A stretch of DNA of 64,000 nt, from the NCBI GenBank assembly GCA_016271365.2, contig CM028136.1:473666001-473730000 (forward strand). The letters run 5' to 3'. Both the position numbers and the translations under genes were made by a program. Positions 56,611-64,000 of the stretch are shown piece after piece. Position 1 is the stretch's first letter; the number at the start of each line of letters is the position of its first letter. The DNA is from Neoceratodus forsteri. Taxonomy: Eukaryota; Chordata; Ceratodontiformes; Ceratodontidae. Below the pieces are notes generated by a model. That model saw only the letters and a program-made list of their open reading frames with translations. It made no database searches and was not told the origin of the DNA.

Positions 56611-56764
56611 AAACACACCTTTTCTTTAGACCTGGCTCTTTCAGCCACCTTCCCATAAGGCAGTAACTGTCCACCTGCCCCGAGACCTGCAGTCCAACCA
56701 TAAACTTGTTTCCCAAGCCTTTCCTACCTCTATTCCCTCAAGACCATACCCATGATGTACCGGG

Positions 56765-56915
56765 GAGGTAGGGTGGGAAAAATGAAAAAATCCCATCAGA
56801 AAGAAGGAGAGAGCTACCAAACCTGGCCTTATAAATGCCTTCAGGACCCTGGGAAAGGACCCCTGCAGGCCACACACCCTGGCCAATCCTGTGTCCCTAC
56901 AGGTGTATGCATCAT
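56765..56915 (-). repeat. Ngaro A2 repeat
   Basis: Related to A1 at 63860-64000: gagagctaccaaacctggcc, ttataaatgccttcaggacc and cctacaggtgta occur in both. It lies between B2 and B1, as expected for the split repeat. Identity is about 80-85% by eye. Confidence 0.7.
56827..56835 (-). promoter_or_regulatory. TATA-like box in A2
   Basis: The minus strand reads TTTATAAGG in the same context as in the A1 repeats. Confidence 0.3.
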
Positions 56916-57136
56916 TCCCCTGCAACCTACCAATCATGATTTAACCTGAGCCTTCCCCTTCTTCCACCTGCATGTCAGCTCTGACCTCACCAAACTCCAC
57001 CTCCCTTTTCCTATCCTCCCTAAGATTCCTCCATCCGCCCCTCCTTCCCCACCCCAACCCACTCTCCCCAGCAAACTCCATCTCCTTGGTGATGTCATCA
57101 GACAATTCTGGTTGCCTTTTAATGGTAACCTTATTT

Positions 57137-57580
57137 TTCTTCTGACCATTCCTTAGGAAACGACCCACTGTCCAGACCAGTTCTTTGGATGCATGAAAGG
57201 CAATTATTTTATTTATACCACTGTACCATGTTACATATAATTCAATCAAAGTATCAAGCATAACAGTTTCATTTATTATCCATATAATTTCCAATTCAAT
57301 CTTTCATTGAATTCTGCAGCAGGTCCCATTCTTCTTCACCTAATCTGCTCCTTCCTTCTTGGGGTCTGGCTGTGTCACCTGACCCCCCACCGCCATCCCC
57401 CTGTACTCCCTACACTTTCTTTTGCTAGGCCTGGATGCACCAAAACCTGACTCCTAGCCCCCCACCCCCTTCTAATTCTGTCCTAGTGCATTGTCCTCAG
57501 CCCGTAACCTACCCCTGCCCGCCAATTGCCCTCCCCCTTTTTGCCCTCTATGCCCGCCCCCTTCTAAAGCATTCCTTTTC
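57137..57580 (-). repeat. Ngaro B1 repeat
   Basis: Inner partner of B2, directly downstream of the hydrolase ORF in coding orientation. It shares the cttaggaaacgaccca to caccgcc block with B2. Confidence 0.8.
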
Positions 57581-57679
57581 CACCAGTCCCCACCTCCAGC
57601 CTGCATTGGATTGTGGGGCTCCCCGTCTTGTGGGGTCTTTGCTGCTTCTCAATCTGAATTATGCCAGCTGCCAAAATGG

Positions 57680-58225
57680 CAGCAAAAAGACAGCCATACC
57701 AGTATCTGATAGATGAATCCCATCCCCCATAGGCATCCCAGTTTGCCATACAATATCCCCTTGTGCAAAATTTAACTCCCCCAAGCTCTGCCATAAAATC
57801 CACCACCCTTCTGTTTAACCTTTCAATTGCCCATACTTTTGTGGTGTGCTGCCATGCCCATCTGGATACTATCTCTGACCATACCAATTCCACCCCTGAC
57901 CACCACCCCTGAATGGTCCTCAAGTCTGCCTTAATGGCCTGCAGCAAGGCTCCCCATGGCATGAACCCCAAGTCATTACCCCCGAGGTGAATAAGAATGA
58001 ACTCCAGCTTTTCCCAAACTAGCCTGAGCTCCTCCATCAGAGGAACCAATCTGGGCCCACTGCATTCCCTGGACCTCTTTCCAGCAAACCTGTGGGCCTC
58101 TGAGTCCTTTCATGAATTCTTTGTGGCCTCCAACTGGGTGATATATGTCTCTCTCTGCCTAGTATATGAATGAGTGCCCCAAGATCCACATGGTTCTCCT
58201 CCTGTTTCCACCTGCTGACGTAAGG
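57680..58225 (-). pseudogene. Ngaro SGNH/GDSL-like hydrolase
   Basis: This ORF would encode a serine hydrolase of the SGNH fold, carried by some Ngaro-group elements; its role there is unknown. Block I is read as WILGHSFIY near 58170-58190, with the nucleophile Ser, and is followed at once by TAG where a Trp codon is likely. Block III is FILIHLGGNDLG near 57975-58015, with the oxyanion Asn. Block V, DGIHLS with the catalytic Asp and His, is near 57705-57725 but in the +1 frame, shifted near a GGGGG run. All catalytic positions therefore remain, split by one stop and one frameshift. It lies directly after the recombinase. Confidence 0.75.
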
Positions 58226-58254
58226 AGACAAAATAAAGCACAGTCATTTCATGG

Positions 58255-59032
58255 TTTGACATATCGCTTATAACAGGCGGACCACCATCTACCCAGCTCC
58301 TTTGTCTCTTCAGCCGAACACCCCTCCTGGGCTAAATTCAAAGCCATCCCTATTCTGAAAGAGTGGGTGGCAAATTGTGTTGGGTCCTCCCCTTTGAAAG
58401 TCAGAGCTTTTTTTAATAACCCCTCCTACTTGGTAGCTAGTCACCACCCTCCCATTACCATGTAAAAACCAGGCCCCTGGCACTGAGGGCCAGATGGTCC
58501 TATAGTTTTCCATGGCCAGCACAGCACACCCCTGGTCTCCCCTAGCTCGCCTGATAAGCATCTGTGACCCATGCCCCATCTGATCCATCTTCAAACAACT
58601 CAACCAAATGGAAAGACCCTCTTTGGTAAATTTTACATCTTCCCTCTGTAGACCCACCTCTATGTCTCTTTTGCTTTTTGTGACCACTTCCCCTACCCGG
58701 AACACCCTGCTGTACATCAAGCTGAACACTGCCCAAAATAGGCAGGCTTCACTGGCTGAATCGCAGATGACCTCCAAGGCTCTCAGAACAGCAGCTAGGA
58801 TGTCAGGCATGATGGGTTTACGTGTGTCCATCTGTGGGCCCTGCCCCCTCTGCCAACCTAAAAGCATGCACCTCAGCCTTTTACTGCTGGGCTCTGACCA
58901 TCCCCTGGTCCAATAAGCCCACCCAATCCCGGCCAAGTGCACCACCATGGTTGAGTGCACCAGGCCTTTTTCCCATCTAGCCACCATGAACCTCATTATC
59001 TGTTCCTCTGTAATGGGCAAGCTTACCGCCAT
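58255..59032 (-). pseudogene. Ngaro tyrosine recombinase (YR)
   Basis: It integrates the circular cDNA by recombination, in place of an integrase. The main ORF runs from about 59032 to 58310: an N-terminal SAM-like helical domain (PITEEQIMRFMVARWEKGL, STMVVHLAGIGWAYW), then the catalytic domain with FRVGEVV (first catalytic Arg) at about 58690. Near 58412 a run of seven A on the coding strand shifts the frame. In the other frame THSFRIGMALNLAQEG supplies the His-x-x-Arg, and further on are ELGRWWS and CYKRYV with the nucleophile Tyr, at about 58265. All key residues survive. A single homopolymer frameshift is the main lesion. Confidence 0.85.
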
Positions 59033-59085
59033 GCCCTGCTGCGATCAAAACCCTTTGAAGGCTTCCCATTCACCTTTGTACGCCT

Positions 59086-59722
59086 TCAGCATGTTGGCTG
59101 ACCACGAGCTCCATTACAACATTCAGGCTCTTGCCATCTAATTTCCCACAGATGTGTTGGTTCTGGTGTTCTCCCCACTTCCACTTGAGTGGCCAGCCTT
59201 CTAAACCTGCCCAACTGCAAACATGAGAGGCTGTCATCAGTCTTGTTCCTGACCCCTTCCACATGCCTGGCTCTGAAAGTGAGGTTTAAACGTAGCCCCA
59301 GTAGTACCAGCTGTCTCAAAATTCTAGTCACTGTCTCCATGAAACCCTTTAACCTGCCCTTGTTGTCACACCAGAAGAGCACCTTCATGTTCCACAGAAA
59401 CACCCCCATACATCTATGGGTACCCAGATGGGAAAAATCTCCAGCAATGTGATATCCTTAAGTAGGTCCCTCTTCTGCCAGCTGTCCAGCCAAGCCTCAG
59501 ATATCCACCTTCCCCCATAATATGCCCCCATGCCCAGCAATCCAGAGGCTCTGTATATAACTGGATGGCATTGCTGTCTGTCCAGTCATTCTGCCAAAGG
59601 GTAACGCCATTATACTCCCCTAAAAAGGTGTCCCATACCCTCAGGTCCTCCTTCACCACATTGTTAATATCTGCCCAATAATGCAGTCTCTTTACCTTCC
59701 CTGTGGCATGCACAACCACCAC
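59086..59722 (-). pseudogene. Ngaro RNase H domain
   Basis: It degrades the RNA strand during cDNA synthesis. 59414-59722 covers the linker and first strand (GVTLWQNDWTDSNAIQLYTE). The usual TDAS motif reads TEPL, so the first catalytic Asp is lost or shifted. 59086-59409 carries VLFWCDNKG (second Asp), LNLTFRARHVEGVRNKTDD and LSC, the usual end of DIRS-group RNase H. A frameshift near 59410-59480 separates the parts. It overlaps the RT tail upstream. Confidence 0.75.
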
Positions 59723-60545
59723 GTGAATGCCCTACCCGGGCCGATGGCCTGACTGGTGAAGTTCAAGTGCCCCAACAATTGCTGCACTACCACCAACGGC
59801 ACGCTTCTTCTGCCCACTACCTGGCCCAGCAGCTCTTTGAGCCTCTGCACCTTTCCTTGAGGTAGGCAGAAGCATCCCCTTATGGTGTCAACTTCAATTC
59901 CCAAAAATTCCAGCGCCCTGGCCGGACCCTCCATTTTTCCTTTCACTAATGGAATACCAATTGTCACACACATGACCTGAATATCCTGCAACATGACCTG
60001 TACTTTATTCTTGGATTCCTCAATCAACAAAAATTATCCAGGTAGTGTACTACCTGCTTGTGGCCATATTGTTGTCCAAACACCCACTGGACCCATGTAC
60101 AGAAGGTCTCAAAAGTGGCACATGCTACTGAGCACCCCATTGGCATGGCCTTGTTAAAATAAATCCCCCCCATCAAACTGGAACCCAAGGAGGTCCCAGT
60201 CCTAGGCTGAACCAGCAGCAGCCTGAAGGCAGACTCAGTGTTTGTCTTTGCCAACCGGTCTTCCTGCATGGCCCTCACAAGCAGCACCGCTGAGTCCAAA
60301 GATGTATAAGATACCACGCTGTGCTCCTGTGCTATGCCATCATTCACCGATTATCCCTCTAGGTAAGACAAGTGGTGAATAAGTCTGTACTCCCCCTGGC
60401 TGTTTCCATTCCCAAATGGGAGATGTGAAATTGACCACAAGGTGGGACCGAGGCCCCTCCACCCTGCCTGCACTGATTTCGCTAGTATTTTCTTATGGAC
60501 AATGTCTTCCTTCCTCTTAACCATTGTCAAATTCTTAGCCCTCAT
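59692..60545 (-). pseudogene. Ngaro reverse transcriptase
   Basis: It would copy the element RNA into DNA. 60351-60545 holds the fingers (LPFGNGNSQGEYRLIHHLSY) and ends at an in-frame TAA. 60024-60347 continues in the same frame: SVNDGI, LAKTNTESAFRLL (motif A, usual Asp is Asn), YFNKAMPMGCSVACATFETF (motif B) and VVHYLDNFC (motif C, second Asp is Asn). A one-base loss next to a T run near 60028 shifts the frame into 59692-60030 (ALEFLGIEVDTIRG, QQLLGHLNFTSQAIGPGRAF), the thumb and connection. With both Asp changes, catalysis would fail even if the frames were intact. Confidence 0.85.
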
Positions 60546-60849
60546 CCCAGACCTAATGCCCTAAAAGGCTAACGTAAAACCCCATGCAAAACCCTCCCTC
60601 AGCATCACCCGTTGCTCCTGATTCAGAAACCCTTCCATCCACGCCACTACCATCTCAGACCTATTGGTGTTTTTGCCAAGGGAAAAACCAGCCTCAGTCC
60701 CAACACCACTAACTTCTCAATTCCACCAATAGTTGGGATTGTATCCTCCTCTGTTCCCAGATCCTGGCCCCTGGCCCAAAATCCACTACTGCTCCCCTTC
60801 CCCCTTGTGCCCCTCCAAAGGGCTGATTCTGACTGTTTTGCATCCCAGA

Positions 60850-61917
60850 TCACTCATTGTTCCCCCTGCATTTTAATACTGGATGCTGCCCACCACACTT
60901 TAAGCACACAGCTTAAACTTACAATTGGTCCAGTTGCAAGCTACTCCATTATATGCCCAGCAAGACTTGGCTCCAACCTGCCCCCATCTTCTTAGGCCCT
61001 TCTGACACCACTCCAATTCCTGCCTGGCTGGATAAGGTTCTGACCCATAAATTAGAGTGTGTATGATACCACCTCAGGTCACCTATTGCAGCCACAGTAG
61101 CCATACACCACCGAAATTCCTCATCCTACTACAATAAGCCATACCCCTTTTGGGCCTTGTAAGCATCTAATTATGGCCATATAGGTCAATAGCCAAATGG
61201 CCAAATCAGGTTCTTCTCCAACAATTGGCACTGTATATTAAAAACCCCACCTGCCAAGTGTCCAGATTTTCCTTTATAGGTAGCTTCCTCCTCTTTGTGA
61301 CCAACCACTGACAGTGTCACTGCCATCTCTGATTTTCCAACCGTTTCTTTCTGCTCATACTTTTTGGCCATCTTTTTTGTCCAATAGGCCAAATGTGTCA
61401 ATGTACTCCCTTCCAAATTTTGTCCTTGATGGAGTCAGGCACATGGTCCCCCAAGGAAAACCCTGGAGGCACATCATAAAGCTTCCTCACCCTACCCACG
61501 CTAGGCCACGCCCTCCCGGACCCTTCCGTCTTCCTCTTCTCTTTCTTGAACTCATCCAGGATTTTTTCCAAAGAGTCCAGCCCCTTATCCTCCATCCCCG
61601 CCAACAAACCTGACACATACTCCTTGAGACTACCCTCACCTGAGGGATTGCCTGCTCCCTTACCTGCTCCTGTGTCCAGGTTTGCCAGTACTGGTATGGG
61701 TCCTGGTACTGGGGCTGGGGCTGGCCCTCTTGGGTGCTTCCCTCCTGCCCCTTTTCCTTGGGGGCCCTCCTGCTGCTTCCTCTTTCACTCTGCCACTTCT
61801 TCCTCTTCCCTCTTCTGGGCTTTGTCAAGGGCACAGTATTTTCCTATCAATGCTGCCACCTCAGCTGCTCACTGGAGCTTGGTGCAGGCTGTTTCCTGGG
61901 GCAATTTCTTGCAAATG
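60850..61917 (-). pseudogene. Ngaro Gag
   Basis: The structural protein that packages element RNA. After the predicted acceptor at 61918 the frame reads ICKKLPQETACTKLQ, then a basic/Gln-rich segment at 61487-61834 in another frame, a helical region at 61398-61616 (GLDSLEKILDEFKKEKRK, GDHVPDSIKDKIWKG), and 61186-61416. Near 60880-60915 a zinc-knuckle-like CLKCGGQHPVLKC (C-x2-C-x3-H-x4-C) remains, suggesting nucleic-acid binding. Several stops and frameshifts break it. The family is recognised by layout and position more than by conserved sequence. Confidence 0.6.
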
Positions 61918-63803
61918 CTAAGACAAAAAAAAAGAGGAGAATGAATACATGCAATGGCCATCCACAGTAGTCCTGTAATCCTGTCCCAGCTTCAGCAAAA
62001 TTCAGTGTTTCCCATGTAATAAACCATGCAGACCTAAAGGCCCCCTACCCACCCCTGCCTGTGCCCCAGCACAATGGTGCCTTCCATCCATCTGTTCCTT
62101 CATTGAGCCACATCCCACCTATCCCTGGAACAGGAAGGGTTATTCCTCCCAGAAGAAACATGGCCTATTTCAAATAACTCAAGACCTAATAAGCAGACTG
62201 GCTAGAAGTGGCTCCATGGAGGTTTCCTCTAATAGTTCCATCCTCCTTGCCACCACTGTCCTTGCACCATTCAACATAGCCCTTTTGAGAACTTCAGCAC
62301 CTACCCAGCAGCCTTTTAGTGATTTCTGTATTATGATCAAAAATCAGCACCTGCCTAGATGCAGCTCTAATAATTACTAAGCGGTTAATCAGTATGCTAA
62401 AGCCTTCCTGTAAACCGCTGTGTTGACAGTTCTCACTGCTTGCCTGTCCGGGCTTTCCTGGACTTTTACCCAGCCCATATTTGCCAATTTCATCCACTTT
62501 CCTCCTGCCTCCCTTCCCTGTGATTCCACATTTCCCCTTTGGCCTAATGCTCACAGTCTTCCAGCAGTCCCTTGCCATGGAGAAAAAAACAAGCAAAACT
62601 AACCTTTTCCTTTGTTTTCTCCATTTTTTTTTTTTTTTTTGTTTATTGCCTTTCCCCACTAGTGATCATCTACAGATGGAGCATTCTGTCCTGATTCCCC
62701 TTCCTGTTGCCCCATCTGTGGGCATACCTGCCATACAGGGCCCCCCCATGGCCACCTTCTGAAACTCCCGACACATTTTCTTTGCAGGGCACTTCCTACC
62801 CCATGCTTACCGTTCTTTTGCTTTTATTTAAAATAAATAGTGGCTGCCCTCCCTCCCCACATGTGGTCCTGATGCATCTCAGCTAGTGTGCATATCACCC
62901 AGTGGGCCATGTGGTGATGATGTCAGATGCCAAATCATGTTGCCTTGTCTTCTGGGCCCCACAGTGCTGCAACTCATAGCCTAAACCTCTGCTGCTGTTC
63001 AAAATTGAAACTCCTGAAGTTTGCCTTCTGTTCGCTGGGCTTTTCTTGTCCCCTTTTGGGTGCTATAACCAACCTTTCTGCTTCAGCCACACCACCATCA
63101 TCTCCATTTTTTACGAGTGATCAGGATGCCACCCACCCTGTCATGAGGCATCCGAATTCTCCTACTAATGGAAAGCTGCCTCAGTCTCTCTTCAGATTAC
63201 TGGTGCCCACATGCCAGTGTCCTAATTTCATCTTTTATCCAGGTTCCCTAGCTACCGCCACCAAGTCCTCCGTTAATGCCCGCCTCCAACTACCAAACTA
63301 CCACTTGAGTAGCCAGCCCAGGAATTCCGAAATCCCTGCAACAAACACAACCAGTGTAACTCTGCACTCACTTTTGCAATAACCAACCACCCTTCCAACC
63401 ATTACCTGAAGCAAGAAATAAAATTAACATGCGTGCCCCTGGCCAAAAATGGCCATCCAGGTTATACAACTCAAACTAAAACTCCCAGACCTGAAACCAT
63501 AAGCAGCAATTAGCCAATGCCTCTGCTTGAAACCAGTCCTTCCCACTGGTAGCAACACTTCAGGCCCATCAGAATGTGGGCAGCCACATGGTACAAGGCC
63601 CCAATACCTCCGGGCCAGGCCATGCCCACAATGTTCAAACTATGAATTAAAACAGCTAACAAGACTCATTTTAATGTGATAGAGCAGCAAAAGACAAACC
63701 AGGATAATAAACTCTCATTCTCCAAAAGCATGCAGACAATTAAATCTAGGAAACAAAAACTCGCAGGCCCAGGTCACCCTGTCCCCAAAGTTACATACCT
63801 TAC
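61918..63803 (-). other. predicted spliceosomal intron in Ngaro leader (right copy)
   Basis: Donor CCACCAG/GTAAGG at 63803 and acceptor TTTTTTTTTGTCTTAG/CATTTG at 61918 on the minus strand bound 1886 bases without coding signal. Splicing would join a short leader exon (63804 to about 63885) to the Gag frame. The same sites exist in the copy at 12-1892. It is a sequence prediction only. Confidence 0.45.
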
Positions 63804-63849
63804 CTGGTGGTGTAAACAAATCAGGAGAAATTGTCAGCCATTGTGCTGA

Positions 63850-64000
63850 GATCCACTCAATGAAAAATTCCAGCAGAAAGAGGGAGAGGGAGAGAGCTAC
63901 CAAACCTGGCCTTATAAACTCCTTCAGGACCCCAAGCAAGGACCCCTCCAAGTCGCACCCTCAGCCAATCCTGCTTACCTACAGGTGTACTCTTCATTCC
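63850..64000 (-). repeat. Ngaro A1 terminal repeat (right copy, cut by window end)
   Basis: Matches A2 (56765-56915) and the left copy at 1950-2077. It continues past 64000, because A2-like sequence (tcttcattcc versus gcatcattcc) is still present at the last bases. Confidence 0.7.
63910..63918 (-). promoter_or_regulatory. TATA-like box in A1 (right copy)
   Basis: The minus strand reads TTTATAAGG about 105 bases upstream of the predicted splice donor, at a spacing that allows a start site roughly 30 bases downstream in the pyrimidine-rich ctctccctctttctg stretch. Confidence 0.4.

Larger units (their letters stand above)
56140..64000 (-). mobile_element. Ngaro/DIRS-group YR retrotransposon, nearly complete
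   Basis: Minus-strand order: A1 repeat (from beyond 64000 to about 63850), predicted intron (63803-61918), Gag (61917-60850), RT (60545-59692), RNase H (59722-59086), tyrosine recombinase (59032-58255), SGNH-like hydrolase (58215-57690), then B1 (57580-57137), A2 (about 56910-56765) and B2 (56610-56140). The split direct repeat A1...B1-A2-B2 and a recombinase instead of an integrase define the Ngaro/DIRS group. The hydrolase favours Ngaro. The ORFs are broken by a few stops and single-base frameshifts, some at homopolymers. Confidence 0.85.

Noticed and set aside
57564..58049. Hydrolase ORF as a host gene
   Set aside because: It lies between the YR gene and the B1 repeat in the same orientation, as in Ngaro-group elements, and shows element-style decay.

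Overview
The window looks like a piece of a large, repeat-packed vertebrate genome. The mix of L1/Tx1, CR1 and L2 non-LTR retrotransposons, tRNA-derived CORE-type SINEs and a Ngaro/DIRS-type tyrosine-recombinase retrotransposon suggests an amphibian, perhaps a caecilian, with lungfish as an alternative. That assignment is inference. I found no host protein-coding gene, rRNA, functional tRNA or CRISPR array. Almost everything recognisable is mobile DNA, most of it broken by stops and frameshifts.

Layout, left to right. 1-2077: 5' leader and A1 terminal repeat of a Ngaro-like element on the minus strand, whose body lies left of the window. 2140-5222: 5'-truncated Tx1/L1-like LINE, followed by a tRNA-derived SINE. 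5.5-8.7 kb: relic of an LTR-type retroelement (LTR-like region, coiled-coil ORFs, RNase H remnant). 8.7-9.3 kb: CR1 endonuclease fragment. 9.7-10.4 kb: 62-bp minisatellite split by a CORE-SINE. 10.5-11.9 kb: L2-like LINE. 13.9-14.6 kb: diverged direct repeat pair. 16.1-19.5 kb: composite repeat family, copy 1. 19.7-20.6 kb: CA/GT foldback. 22.0-31.8 kb: a foldback element with palindromic minisatellite, interrupted by an 8.6-kb minus-strand L1, which itself carries a 1.95-kb foldback transposon and a CORE-SINE. 33.3-38.8 kb: two adjacent minus-strand CR1 elements. 39-40.8 kb: second L2-like LINE. 40.9-44.0 kb: 3.1-kb element with terminal inverted repeats and giant hairpins. 44.2-46.5 kb: L1 ORF1 fragment, foldback and CR1 3' fragments. 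46.6-49.5 kb: copy 2 of the composite family, inverted, with a TTAA-flanked insertion. 52.1-53.2 kb: L1/Tx1 ORF1. 53.4-55.3 kb: G-rich tandem duplication. 56.1-64.0 kb: nearly complete minus-strand Ngaro-like retrotransposon.

The Ngaro-like element is the most gene-like object. In its own 5'-to-3' order it has an A1 repeat with a TATA-like box, a predicted 1.9-kb intron, Gag, reverse transcriptase, RNase H, tyrosine recombinase, an SGNH-type hydrolase, and a B1-A2-B2 repeat block. Its leader is nearly identical to the copy at 1-2077, about 62 kb away, and the differences are mostly one- or two-base indels. At least three ORF breaks in the element also involve single-base changes at or next to homopolymers. 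Some breaks may therefore be consensus errors rather than biology.

The second theme is a set of non-autonomous foldback elements (around 16-19, 22-32, 24-26, 41-44, 45 and 46-49 kb). They share modules: a roughly 60-bp minisatellite unit with a CCCTGGTG-CTAG core, a palindromic GCAGAAGTGCAGGGCCC unit, and a common end module. Several sit inside other elements, so the insertion order can be read.
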